This document shows, piece after piece, positions 33,493 through 42,470 of a stretch of DNA of 64,000 bases. The stretch is from Pseudomonas fluorescens (GTDB lineage: Bacteria; Pseudomonadota; Gammaproteobacteria; Pseudomonadales; Pseudomonadaceae): NCBI RefSeq assembly GCF_001648775.1, contig NZ_LVEJ01000023.1:186001-250000 (forward strand), written 5' to 3'. Both the position numbers and the translations under genes were made by a program. Positions within the stretch are counted from its first letter, which is position 1, and the number at the start of each line of letters is the position of its first letter. The notes beneath the pieces were generated by a model that was given only the letters and a program-made list of their open reading frames with translations, was not told the DNA's origin and ran no database searches.

Positions 33493-33730
33493 GGTCCAGG
33501 ATCATGCGAACCATGCGCTGCAGCTCTGGATCTTCAGACTCGCTGCGCTCCATGAACCAACCGAACATGTCCTGATCCTCGCACATCAGCAAACGGACAT
33601 ACAGATCGCGATCCACCTGATTCAGAGTCGCGTAGACCTCTTTCACGAATGGCACCAGCAATACGTCAAGCTCGAGCATGCCGCGACGGCTGTGCCAAAA
33701 CAGGCGGTTCAGTTCAACTTGTTCGACCAT
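33476..33730 (-). CDS. sdhE: FAD assembly factor SdhE (YgfY)
   Basis: SdhE helps covalent attachment of FAD to succinate dehydrogenase. The 84-residue protein has the RGMLELD motif (LFWHSRRGMLELDVLLVPF), which holds the functional Arg-Gly pair, and the DMFGWF block near ~55. The start at 33730 follows GAGGAGG; the longer open frame upstream is not used. It overlaps ygfX, so the two are translationally linked. Confidence 0.93.
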   Translation of the reverse strand: MVEQVELNRLFWHSRRGMLELDVLLVPFVKEVYATLNQVDRDLYVRLLMCEDQDMFGWFMERSESEDPELQRMVRMILDRVQPK

Positions 33731-33880
33731 GGAGCCCTCCTCAAATTTGCCGGCAAGTATACAGCCCCGAGGCGGGTCGCACAGTCGGCTTTGGTCGGGC
33801 ACCATCGATCCTTTATCAACTACCCATTTCAACAACGCGCCCTTATGATGTGCCCCAGTCTATTTACCCTGCGATGACCC

Positions 33881-34822
33881 ATGGCCGATTCTGCTTTTTT
33901 CTGCACCCTGTCTCATGAAGGCGTTCTCGCGGTTCGCGGCGCGGATGCCGGAAAATTCCTGCAAGGCCAGTTGACCTGCAACCTCAATTACCTGAGCGAC
34001 AGCCGCGCCAGCCTCGGCGCGCGTTGCACGCAGAAAGGCCGGATGCAGTCGAGTTTCCGCATTCTGCTCGAAGGTGACGGCGTGGTTCTGGCGATGGCCA
34101 GCGAGCTGCTGGAACCTCAATTGGCGGATCTGAAAAAATACGCCGTGTTTTCCAAATCCAAACTGACTGATGAAAGCGCCGCCTGGGTGCGTTTTGGACT
34201 GGTGCAGGGCGATGCGGCCTTGAGTTGCCTCGGCCTTGACTTGCCGGTAGATACCGACAGCGTCGTACGCCACGAGGGCCTGATCGCCATTCGCGTCTCG
34301 CCGGATCGCGCCGAACTCTGGGTGCCAGCTGATCAGGCAGAGGCCATCAAGACCAGACTGGCTGTAACGCTGCCTGAAGGCGAGCTGAATCAATGGCTGC
34401 TGGGCCAGATCCGCTCCGGTATCGGCCAGGTCATGCCGAGCACCCGCGAGCTGTTCATCCCGCAGATGCTCAACCTGCAAGCCGTTGGCGGCGTGAGTTT
34501 CAAGAAAGGCTGCTACACCGGCCAGGAAATCGTCGCGCGCATGCAATACCTGGGCAAACTCAAGCGTCGTCTGTATCGCTTGAGCCTGGACGCCGCTGAT
34601 TTGCCGGAGCCTGGCACGCAACTGTTCGCGCCAAGCCACAACAGCGCCATCGGCGAAGTGGTGCTGGCCGCCAAGGCCGGGCAAAACATTGAACTCCTGG
34701 CGGTGCTGCAGGCCGAAGCAGCCGAAGCCGGTGATTTGCATGTGGGCACCCTCGAGGGTCCCGCACTGCATCTGCTCGACCTGCCTTACGAACTGGATCG
34801 CGACCGCGAAATCCAGCGCTGA
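33881..34822 (+). CDS. ygfZ: Folate-binding protein YgfZ (Fe-S cluster repair/insertion)
   Basis: The 313-residue cytoplasmic protein belongs to the YgfZ/GcvT-like family that assists Fe-S enzymes such as MiaB with bound tetrahydrofolate. The signature K-G-C-Y-T-G-Q-E is present (KKGCYTGQEIVARMQYLGKL, ~208-225) with the essential Cys, and LQGQLTCNLNYLS stands near the N-terminus. It is divergent from sdhE; ygfX-sdhE/ygfZ is a conserved arrangement. Confidence 0.93.
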   Translation: MADSAFFCTLSHEGVLAVRGADAGKFLQGQLTCNLNYLSDSRASLGARCTQKGRMQSSFRILLEGDGVVLAMASELLEPQLADLKKYAVFSKSKLTDESAAWVRFGLVQGDAALSCLGLDLPVDTDSVVRHEGLIAIRVSPDRAELWVPADQAEAIKTRLAVTLPEGELNQWLLGQIRSGIGQVMPSTRELFIPQMLNLQAVGGVSFKKGCYTGQEIVARMQYLGKLKRRLYRLSLDAADLPEPGTQLFAPSHNSAIGEVVLAAKAGQNIELLAVLQAEAAEAGDLHVGTLEGPALHLLDLPYELDRDREIQR

Positions 34823-34857
34823 TCGCAGCATTTGTTGCAACACCCTAGAGAGTTTAA

Positions 34858-35679
34858 ATGAGCGAACTGGCGGAAAAAGTCCAACAGGATTTGGTTGAGG
34901 CCATCGATAACGATGACCTGGTTCTGCCCACGTTGCCGGAGGTGGCCCTGCAAATTCGCAAGGCCGCTGAAGACCCGGAAATCAGCGTCAGCGACCTGAG
35001 CAAAGTGATCGGCCGGGACACGGCGCTGTCGGCGCGCCTGATCAAAGTGGTCAACAGCCCCCTGCTGCGCGCCGCGCAGGAAGTCACCGACCTGCACACC
35101 GCCATCACCCGACTGGGCATCAACTACAGCAGCAACCTGGCGATCGGTCTGGTAATGGAGCAGATCTTCCACGCCCGCTCCGAGGTGGTCGAACAGAAAA
35201 TGCGCGAAGTCTGGCGCAAGAGTCTGGAAATCGCCGGGGTCAGTTATGCGCTGTGCCGCCGCTACACCCAACTCAAACCTGATCAAGCGGCCCTCGGCGG
35301 GCTGGTGCATCAGATCGGCGTGCTGCCAATTCTGACCTACGCCGAGGACCACTACGAACTGCTCTCGGACCCGGTCAGCCTTAACCACGTGATCGATCAC
35401 ATTCATCCGTTGCTGGGCGACAAGTTGCTGCGCGTCTGGGAGTTTCCGGAGCGGTTGGTGGAGTTGCCGGGGCGCTATCAGGACTTCAAGCGCGACTCGA
35501 CGGCCATCGATTATGTCGATTTGGTGCAAGTGGCCAGTCTGTATTGCCACAAGGACACTGATCATCCGTTTGCGCGGATCGATCCGCTGAGTGTGCCGGC
35601 GTTCAGGAAGCTTGGGATCGATCAGGAAAACAAAGCGCTGTGCGAAGATCTGGAAGAATCGCGGACGATGTTTTACTGA
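34858..35679 (+). CDS. HDOD-domain signalling protein
   Basis: The 273-residue protein consists almost wholly of an HDOD domain (~20-220): LPTLPEVALQIRKAAEDPEI, VIGRDTALSARLIKVVNSPL and ALGGLVHQIGVLPILTY. HDOD is related to HD phosphohydrolases but usually lacks the metal ligands and serves in signalling or as a scaffold. It lacks the catalytic His-Asp pair as far as I can see. It starts 36 bp after ygfZ and may be cotranscribed. A REP array follows. Confidence 0.88.
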   Translation: MSELAEKVQQDLVEAIDNDDLVLPTLPEVALQIRKAAEDPEISVSDLSKVIGRDTALSARLIKVVNSPLLRAAQEVTDLHTAITRLGINYSSNLAIGLVMEQIFHARSEVVEQKMREVWRKSLEIAGVSYALCRRYTQLKPDQAALGGLVHQIGVLPILTYAEDHYELLSDPVSLNHVIDHIHPLLGDKLLRVWEFPERLVELPGRYQDFKRDSTAIDYVDLVQVASLYCHKDTDHPFARIDPLSVPAFRKLGIDQENKALCEDLEESRTMFY

Positions 35680-35699
35680 TTCGAGACCGAGGCGCGCCC

Positions 35700-35805
35700 T
35701 TCGCGAGCAAGCTCGCTCCCACAATGAAATGCATTCCCCTGTGGGAGCACAGCTGATTCACACATTGAAATGCATTCCCCCTGTGGGAGCGAGCCTGCTC
35801 GCGAA
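35700..35805. repeat. REP cluster with three copies
   Basis: A first REP (35700-35722, TTCGCGAGCAAGCTCG..), a partial one (35741-35760, GTGGGAGCACAGC) and a third (35783-35805, GTGGGAGCGAGCC..GCGAA). The stretch ATGAAATGCATTCCCCTGTG is nearly repeated before copies two and three, which suggests a local tandem duplication of one half of a REPIN followed by decay. Confidence 0.85.
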
Positions 35806-35829
35806 GAGGCCTGCAAGAACACCGCAAAA

Positions 35830-37215
35830 TCACCCGGCAATAAAACTGACCCGCACCTTCAACCCCGCCTGCTCGCCATCATGCAGACTGATCTGCGCCA
35901 GATGCGCCCGGCAGATCTCGCCGACAATCGCCAGGCCCAAGCCAGAACCTGCGACCTGCTGATTGCGCCGGTAAAACCGCTCGAACACCCGATCACGCTC
36001 TTCCAGCGGAATCCCCGGCCCGTCATCTTCGACTTCCAGCACCGCCGGCGCCGTCACCCGCAAAATCACATTACCGCCCGGTGGCGTGTGGGCCAACGCG
36101 TTGTCCACCAGATTGCTCAGCAATTCGTTGAGCAACGTCGGCTCACCGCGCAGCCACACCGGCTCATCCGCCTCCAGCGCCAGCGCAACCCCGCGCTTGT
36201 GCGCCAGCGGCGCCATGGCCATGCCCAATTCACGGGCCAACTGACTCAAATCGAGCAACTGTGCGCCCCCCTCGGCAATCGCCCGCGCACCGTTTTCGAC
36301 GCGTGCCAGCGACAGCAACTGATTGGCCAGATGGGTCAGGCGATCGGTGCTCTGCGCCGAGGATTCCAGCGTTGAACGCCAGATCTCGGCATCGTTCGAG
36401 CGCAGGCCCAGTTCAAGCCGCGCCTTGAGTGCCGCCAACGGCGTGCGCAATTCATGCGCGGCATCGGCAATGAACTGCGCTTGCCGCTCAAACTGGCCAC
36501 GCAAGCGCTCGGTGAAGTGGTTAAGCCCACGCACCAGCGGCCACAGTTCATGCTGCACTTCCACCAATGGCAGCGGGCGCAAGTCGTCGGGCTGACGCTC
36601 TTCCACCGCTGTACGCAAGCGCTCCAATGGGCGCAATGCCGCACTGACCGCAAACCACACCAGCAACAACGCGCCGATCGCCAACATGCCCAAACGCAGC
36701 AACGTGTCGGCCGCCAGACTACGGGCCATGCTGACGCGTGCCTCGTCGGTTTCCGCCACGCGGATTTCCGCCATACCGTTCATGTTCGGTTCGGTCACCG
36801 CTTTGAGCAGACTGACGACGCGCACGTTCTGGCCGTTGTAGGTCGCATTGTAGAAGCGCGCCAACGCCGGATAACTGTCAGTACGCGGCGTACCGGGTGG
36901 CGGGCCGGGAAGATTTTCGTAACCGGAAATCAGCTTCTGATGGATATCGTTGACCTGGTAGTAAATTCGCCCGGCACTGTCGTAGGCGAAGGTGTCCAGC
37001 GCCACGTAAGGCACGTCGGCGCTGAGGCTGCCATCGCGTTGCGACAGGCCCGCCGCGATGGTCCGGGCCGAGGCCAGCAACGTGCGATCGTACGCCGTGT
37101 CCGCCGCTTCGCGACCATTCCAGTACGCGCTCAAACCACTGGCGAGCATCAACACCACCAGCAGCAATGCGAGGTTCCACAGCAAGCGCCAGCGCAGGCT
37201 GCTGGGCTTATGCAT
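35830..37215 (-). CDS. tctE: Sensor histidine kinase TctE
   Basis: The 461-residue membrane kinase senses tricarboxylates. Layout: membrane segment ~17-35, periplasmic sensor ~36-165, second membrane segment (LGMLAIGALLLVWFAVSAAL), HAMP-like linker, HisKA with phosphorylated His in ADAAHELRTPLAALKARLEL (~250), and a HATPase domain (NLVDNALAHTPPGG; DDGPGIP; GSGLGLAIV). The start at 37215 overlaps the tctD stop by 8 bp; the in-frame 37245 lies inside tctD. It works with TctD on the divergent transport genes. Confidence 0.93.
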   Translation of the reverse strand: MHKPSSLRWRLLWNLALLLVVLMLASGLSAYWNGREAADTAYDRTLLASARTIAAGLSQRDGSLSADVPYVALDTFAYDSAGRIYYQVNDIHQKLISGYENLPGPPPGTPRTDSYPALARFYNATYNGQNVRVVSLLKAVTEPNMNGMAEIRVAETDEARVSMARSLAADTLLRLGMLAIGALLLVWFAVSAALRPLERLRTAVEERQPDDLRPLPLVEVQHELWPLVRGLNHFTERLRGQFERQAQFIADAAHELRTPLAALKARLELGLRSNDAEIWRSTLESSAQSTDRLTHLANQLLSLARVENGARAIAEGGAQLLDLSQLARELGMAMAPLAHKRGVALALEADEPVWLRGEPTLLNELLSNLVDNALAHTPPGGNVILRVTAPAVLEVEDDGPGIPLEERDRVFERFYRRNQQVAGSGLGLAIVGEICRAHLAQISLHDGEQAGLKVRVSFIAG

Positions 37216-37879
37216 CGCGGCTTTCCAGCAGGTAACCGAGGCCACGGAATGTCACGATGGCCACCGGTTGGCCGTCGAGTTTCTTGCGTAAACGGTGCAC
37301 ATAGATCTCGATGGCATCGGGGCTGGCCTCTTCATCCAGACCAAACACCTGCGCGGCTAATTGCTCCTTGCTCATCACCCGCCCCGGTCGGGCGATCAGC
37401 GCTTCCAGCACCGCTTGCTCGCGCGAAGTCAGCGTCAGCAATTCTTCGCCAAGGGTGAAGCGCCGGGTGTCAAGGTCATAGGCCAGCACGCCACAACGCT
37501 GCTGGCGTTCGCCGCCAAGCACGCTGCGCCGCAGCAAGGCTTTGACCCGCGCTTCCAGCTCAGTCAGTTCGAACGGTTTGGCGAGGTAATCGTCAGCACC
37601 CAGATTGAGGCCGTGGACGCGATCCTTCACGTCGCTGCGCGCAGTCAGCATCAACACCGGCAGGTTTTTTCCGCGTGCGCGCAAACGCGCGAGCACTTCG
37701 AAACCGTCCATGCGCGGCAGGCCGACATCGAGGATCGCCACCGCATATTCCTCGCTGCTCAAGGCCAGATCGGCGGCCACGCCATCGTGCAACACATCCA
37801 CGGTAAGACCGGTGCTCTTGAGCGCCTGAGCGACACTTTCGGCCAGTTGCAGATGGTCTTCGACGAGCAGAACACGCAT
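37208..37879 (-). CDS. tctD: Response regulator TctD
   Basis: The 223-residue OmpR-type regulator has a receiver domain (LLVEDHLQLAES; phospho-acceptor Asp ~51 in AVAILDVGLPRMDG; Lys in ADDYLAKPFELTELE) and a winged helix at the C-terminus (ALIARPGRVMSKEQLAAQVF, VHRLRKKLDGQPVAIVTFRG). It precedes and overlaps tctE and is divergent from the porin-tctCBA operon (236-bp gap), which it is expected to activate. Confidence 0.94.
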   Translation of the reverse strand: MRVLLVEDHLQLAESVAQALKSTGLTVDVLHDGVAADLALSSEEYAVAILDVGLPRMDGFEVLARLRARGKNLPVLMLTARSDVKDRVHGLNLGADDYLAKPFELTELEARVKALLRRSVLGGERQQRCGVLAYDLDTRRFTLGEELLTLTSREQAVLEALIARPGRVMSKEQLAAQVFGLDEEASPDAIEIYVHRLRKKLDGQPVAIVTFRGLGYLLESRDA

Positions 37880-38115
37880 GGATTTTTACCTCGTTCAGGG
37901 ATGGCCGGCGCCACGCTTTGCCGCGGAGTTTACAGCCGCAACCGCCGCTGTGAAGCCCGAAAACCGTGAAAGTCAGCTGAAAGGTTAGTGAAAGGTTAGC
38001 CGGTTAGAGTCGGCCCACGGACAGTCCCGACTGCCGTCGCTGCTGCCACACAGCGCTACGAAAAACGCCACGAAGCGTTTTCGACCAATAAGAACAATAA
38101 ACGGAGTACACCCGC

Positions 38116-39408
38116 ATGCCGTCCATGCAGCCTCAGGCATTCACGCCTGTTCGCCCTTCCCGTTTCAGCCACACCGCCCTCGCCAGTGCCGCCGCCCTTG
38201 CCGGTTTTTCGCCGCTGAGTTTTGCCGACTTCATCGAAGACAGCAGCGCCACCTTCGAAACCCGCAACATGTATTTCAACCGCGACTTTCGCGATGGCAC
38301 CAGCGCGCAGCAATCCAAGCGTGACGAGTGGGCTCAGGGTTTCATGCTCAATCTGCAATCGGGTTACACCGACGGCACCGTGGGGTTCGGTGTCGATGCG
38401 TTGGGCATGCTTGGGGTAAAACTGGATTCGAGCCCGGACCGCACCGGCACCGGCCTGCTGCCGACCCACGACGATGGGCGCGCGGCGGACGAGTACTCGA
38501 AAGTCGGCCTGACCGGCAAAGTAAAAATCTCCGCCACCGAACTTAAAATCGGCAGCCTGATTCCTGAATTGCCGATCCTCAAGCCGAACGACGGGCGCAT
38601 CCTGCCGCAGACGTTTGAAGGTGGTTTGCTGACCTCCAAGGAAATCAAGAACCTGACCTTCACCGGTGGCCGACTGGAGAAAGCCAAGGATCGCGACAGC
38701 ACTGATTTCGAGGACATCGCCCTCAACAACAAGAACAGCCGTTTCGCTGGCACCGCTGCCGGCAAGCACTTCGATTTTGGCGGCGTGGATTACAAGTTCA
38801 CCGACAAGATCACCGGCAGTTACCACTTTGCCCAACTCGACGAAGTCTACAACCAGCACTTCTTCGGCCTGGTGGCCTCACGTCCGATGGGCCCGGGCAC
38901 GTTTGCCACTGACCTGCGTTTTGCCGTCAGCGATGATCAGGGTGCGGCCCGTGGCGGCGAGATCGACAACCGCTCGCTCAACGGTCTGGTCAGCTACGCG
39001 CTGAGCGGGCACAAGTTCAGCGCCGGTTATCAACACATGTCCGGCGACAGCGCCTTCCCGTATGTCGATGGCAGCGACCCTTACCTGGTCAACTTCGTGC
39101 AGATCAACGACTTCGCCGGTGCTGAAGAGCGCTCCTGGCAGGCTCGCTACGACTTTGACTTCGCCAAGCTCGGCATTCCAGGCCTGAGCTTCATGAGCCG
39201 CTACTTGAGCGGTGACAACATCAAGCTCAAGAACGGCGAAGAAGGCAAAGAGTGGGAGCGCAACACCGAGATCAAATATGTAGTACAAAGCGGCGCCTTG
39301 AAGGACGTCGCCGTGCGTTTGCGCAATGCCACTTACCGCTCCAATTACTCGGCTCGCGATGCAGACGAAGTGCGTTTGCTGGTGAGCTACAGCGTTGCAC
39401 TTTGGTAA
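38116..39408 (+). CDS. OprD-family porin for tricarboxylates (OpdH-like)
   Basis: The 430-residue outer-membrane protein has a signal peptide (about 37 residues, ending SPLSFA) and the OprD signature: FIEDSSATFETRNMYFNRDF, then LGMLGVKLDSSPDRTGTGLL and repeated beta strands, ending in VRLLVSYSVALW with an aromatic C-terminal residue that BAM recognises. By position before tctCBA it corresponds to OpdH of P. aeruginosa (cis-aconitate/tricarboxylate porin). Substrate is inferred from context. Confidence 0.9.
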   Translation: MPSMQPQAFTPVRPSRFSHTALASAAALAGFSPLSFADFIEDSSATFETRNMYFNRDFRDGTSAQQSKRDEWAQGFMLNLQSGYTDGTVGFGVDALGMLGVKLDSSPDRTGTGLLPTHDDGRAADEYSKVGLTGKVKISATELKIGSLIPELPILKPNDGRILPQTFEGGLLTSKEIKNLTFTGGRLEKAKDRDSTDFEDIALNNKNSRFAGTAAGKHFDFGGVDYKFTDKITGSYHFAQLDEVYNQHFFGLVASRPMGPGTFATDLRFAVSDDQGAARGGEIDNRSLNGLVSYALSGHKFSAGYQHMSGDSAFPYVDGSDPYLVNFVQINDFAGAEERSWQARYDFDFAKLGIPGLSFMSRYLSGDNIKLKNGEEGKEWERNTEIKYVVQSGALKDVAVRLRNATYRSNYSARDADEVRLLVSYSVALW

Positions 39409-39461
39409 ATGCCCGTAAGTGAAAAACACGTCGAATAACAACAATGCCCGTGGAGAATCGA

Positions 39462-40439
39462 ATGAACCTGTCACTGCGTAAAGTTGCACTGGCCGCCAGT
39501 TGCATCCTGTTTGCCGGCCAACTGATGGCCGAACCGAAACGTCCGGAATGTATCGCCCCGGCCTCCCCCGGCGGTGGTTTCGACCTGACCTGCAAACTGG
39601 TGCAGAGCGCGCTGGTCAACCAGAAACTGCTGAGCAAACCGATGCGCGTGACTTACATGCCCGGCGGCGTCGGCGCAGTGGCGTACAACGCCGTGGTCGC
39701 ACAACGTCCGGCGGATGCCGGCACGCTGGTGGCTTGGTCCAGCGGTTCGCTGTTGAACCTGGCCCAGGGCAAGTTCGGGCGTTTCGATGAGACCAACGTG
39801 CGCTGGCTGGCAGCGGTTGGCACCAGCTACGGCGCCATCGCGGTGAAAAGCGATTCGCCCTACAAGACCCTCGACGATCTCGTGCAGGCGCTGAAAAAAG
39901 ATCCAAGCTCGGTGGTGATCGGTTCCGGCGGCACCGTCGGCAGCCAGGACTGGATGCAAACTGCACTGATCGCCAAGGCGGCCGGGATCAACCCGCGCGA
40001 CCTGCGTTACGTCGCCCTCGAAGGTGGCGGCGAAATCGCCACCGCCCTGCTCGGCGGTCACATCCAGGTCGGCAGTACCGACATCTCCGACTCCATGCCG
40101 CACATCCAGAGCGGTGACATGCGCCTGCTCGCGGTGTTCGCCGACAAGCGCCTCGACGAGCCGGAAATGAAAGATATCCCGACCGCTCGCGAGCAAGGCT
40201 ACGACATCGTCTGGCCAGTGGTGCGCGGCTTCTACCTGGGGCCAAAAGTCAGCGACGAAGACTACGCCTGGTGGAAAGACTCGTTCGACAAACTGCTGGC
40301 CTCCGACGAATTCGCCAAGCTGCGCGACCAGCGTGAACTGTTCCCGTTCGCCATGACCGGCCCGGAACTGGATACCTACGTGAAGAAGCAAGTCGCGGAC
40401 TACAAAGTGCTGGCCAAAGAGTTCGGCCTGATCCAGTGA
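39462..40439 (+). CDS. tctC: Tricarboxylate-binding periplasmic protein TctC
   Basis: The 325-residue solute-binding protein of the tripartite tricarboxylate transporter has a signal peptide (MNLSLRKVALAASCILFAGQLMA split near residue 23) and the ligand-binding fold of TctC/Bug proteins with ASPGGGFDLTCK at the N-terminus and GSGGTVGSQDWM for carboxylate binding. Start 39462 has GGAGAA; an upstream in-frame 39444 lacks one. It captures citrate-like anions for the TctAB channel. Confidence 0.94.
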   Translation: MNLSLRKVALAASCILFAGQLMAEPKRPECIAPASPGGGFDLTCKLVQSALVNQKLLSKPMRVTYMPGGVGAVAYNAVVAQRPADAGTLVAWSSGSLLNLAQGKFGRFDETNVRWLAAVGTSYGAIAVKSDSPYKTLDDLVQALKKDPSSVVIGSGGTVGSQDWMQTALIAKAAGINPRDLRYVALEGGGEIATALLGGHIQVGSTDISDSMPHIQSGDMRLLAVFADKRLDEPEMKDIPTAREQGYDIVWPVVRGFYLGPKVSDEDYAWWKDSFDKLLASDEFAKLRDQRELFPFAMTGPELDTYVKKQVADYKVLAKEFGLIQ

Positions 40440-40495
40440 TCGCCTCTGTCTAGCGGCTGCGTTCCCGGTTGCGGGAGCGCGGCCCAGGAGCTCCC

Positions 40496-40954
40496 ATGCT
40501 TATTCAACGCATTTTCGCCTCAGTGCTGTTGCTGGTTTGCGCCGGTCTGGCACTGATGGCGTGGCCGTACCAAGCGGCTTTTTCCTACGAACCGGTCGGC
40601 CCACGCGCCTTTCCTTTGCTGATGCTCGGCCTGATGGGCGCGGCGCTGCTGTACATGGTGTTCCGCCCGGCGCCGATCAAACACAGTGAAGACGAGCCGC
40701 CACTGGATCGTGAAACCCTGACCAAGATCGCCATTTGCGTCGCACTGCTGCTGGTGTTCGCCGGTCTGTTCGAACCGCTGGGTTTCATCCTCAGCAGCAT
40801 CCTCATCGGCATTCCGATGGCGCGCCTGTATGGCGGTCGCTGGTTGCCGAGCGTGGTGGTGACCACGCTGATGGCCATCGGTCTGTACCTGCTGTTCGAC
40901 CGTGTGATGGACGTTCCGCTGCCCCTTGGCCTGCTCGACGTGCTGGAGAACTGA
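40496..40954 (+). CDS. tctB: Tricarboxylate transporter small subunit TctB
   Basis: The 152-residue membrane protein has four hydrophobic segments (IFASVLLLVCAGLALMAWPY; FPLLMLGLMGAALLYMVF; IAICVALLLVFAGLFEPLGF; VVVTTLMAIGLYLLFDRVMD) and a YEPVGPRAFP loop typical of TctB. CAGGAG precedes ATG 40496. It ends one base before tctA. Confidence 0.92.
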   Translation: MLIQRIFASVLLLVCAGLALMAWPYQAAFSYEPVGPRAFPLLMLGLMGAALLYMVFRPAPIKHSEDEPPLDRETLTKIAICVALLLVFAGLFEPLGFILSSILIGIPMARLYGGRWLPSVVVTTLMAIGLYLLFDRVMDVPLPLGLLDVLEN

Positions 40955-40955
40955 T

Positions 40956-42470
40956 ATGGATACCCTCGGTTATTTGGGTCAAGGCTTCGGCGTCGCGCTG
41001 AGCCCGTACAACCTGGTCACCGCTCTGTGCGGCACGCTGATCGGCACCGTCGTTGGCCTGCTGCCTGGACTCGGGCCGATCAACGGCGTGGCCTTGCTGA
41101 TTCCGATCGCTTTCGCCCTTGGTCTGCCACCGGAGTCGGCGTTGATCCTGCTCGCGGCGGTGTATCTGGGCTGCGAATACGGCGGGCGGATCAGCTCGAT
41201 CCTGCTGAACATTCCGGGCGAAGCATCGACCGTGATGACCACGCTCGACGGTTACCCGATGGCCCGCAAAGGTCTGGCCGGTGTGGCGCTGTCGTTGTCG
41301 GCGTGGAGTTCGTTCATCGGTGCATTCATCGCCACTTGCGGCATGGTGCTGTTCGCGCCGCTGCTGGCGAAATGGGCGATTGCCTTCGGCCCGGCGGAAT
41401 ACTTCGTGCTGATGGTGTTTGCGATTGTCTGTCTCGGCGGCATGGCCGGCGATCGACCGTTGAAGACGTTTATCGCGGCGTTGATCGGCCTGTTCCTGTC
41501 GAGCGTCGGCATTGACGCCAACAGTGGCGTGTACCGCTTTACCGGCGACAACATTCACCTGACTGACGGCATCCAGTTCGTCGTGCTGGTGCTGGGCCTG
41601 TTCTCGGTCAGCGAGATTCTGTTGTTGCTGGAGAAAACCCATCGCGGCCAGGAAGCGGTGAAAGCCACCGGGCGGATGATGTTCAATTTCAAGGAAGCGT
41701 CCTCGGTGTTCGTGGTGAACATTCGTTGCGGCCTCCTCGGTTTCATCATGGGCGTGTTGCCGGGTGCCGGCGCGACGCTGGCCAGTGCCGTGGCCTACAT
41801 GACCGAAAAACGCATCGCCGGTGCCAGCGGCAAATTCGGAGAGGGTGATGCCCGTGGCCTCGCCGCGCCGGAAACCGCTATTGGCGCTTCGGCCTGTGGC
41901 GCACTGGTGCCGATGCTGACGCTGGGCGTGCCAGGCTCGGGCACTACGGCAGTGATGATCGGCGCGCTGTCGCTGTACAACATCACCCCGGGCCCGCTGC
42001 TGTTCCAGCAACAACCGGACATCGTCTGGGGCCTGATCGCGTCGTTGTTCATCGCCAACATCATGCTGGTGATCCTCAACATCCCGATGATCCGCATCTT
42101 CACCCGCATCCTTGCCGTGCCGAACTGGGCACTGGTGCCGGTGATCGCGATCATCACCGGGATCGGCGTTTACGCAGTGCACGCCACCACGTTCGACCTG
42201 TTCCTGATGGTCGGCATCGGCATCTTCGGCTACATCCTGCGCAAGCTCGACTTCCCGTTGTCGCCGGTACTGCTGGGCTTCATCCTCGGTGGCTTGATGG
42301 AGCAGAACCTGCGTCGCGCGCTGTCGATTTCCAACGGTGCGCTGGAAATCCTCTGGTCGAGCCCGATCACTTTCGGTGTCTGGGTGCTGACCGCGATCAT
42401 GCTGCTGATGCCACTGTTGCGCATCTGGCGCAAACGTTCGGTCGCGCGTCGCGCCATCGCCGATGTTTGA
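40956..42470 (+). CDS. tctA: Tricarboxylate transporter large subunit TctA
   Basis: The 504-residue inner-membrane permease has ~12 hydrophobic segments and the duplicated TctA motifs GLLPGLGPINGVALLIP (~30) and GVLPGAGATLASAVAYMTEK (~265). It drives cation-coupled import of the ligand delivered by TctC. The start at 40956 follows the tctB stop directly. Its last 8 bases overlap the next gene. Confidence 0.95.
   Translation: MDTLGYLGQGFGVALSPYNLVTALCGTLIGTVVGLLPGLGPINGVALLIPIAFALGLPPESALILLAAVYLGCEYGGRISSILLNIPGEASTVMTTLDGYPMARKGLAGVALSLSAWSSFIGAFIATCGMVLFAPLLAKWAIAFGPAEYFVLMVFAIVCLGGMAGDRPLKTFIAALIGLFLSSVGIDANSGVYRFTGDNIHLTDGIQFVVLVLGLFSVSEILLLLEKTHRGQEAVKATGRMMFNFKEASSVFVVNIRCGLLGFIMGVLPGAGATLASAVAYMTEKRIAGASGKFGEGDARGLAAPETAIGASACGALVPMLTLGVPGSGTTAVMIGALSLYNITPGPLLFQQQPDIVWGLIASLFIANIMLVILNIPMIRIFTRILAVPNWALVPVIAIITGIGVYAVHATTFDLFLMVGIGIFGYILRKLDFPLSPVLLGFILGGLMEQNLRRALSISNGALEILWSSPITFGVWVLTAIMLLMPLLRIWRKRSVARRAIADV

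Noticed and set aside
40803..42182. 459-codon open frame antisense to tctB/tctA
   Set aside because: Low-complexity His/Gln/Arg shadow; the + strand has unmistakable TctA motifs.
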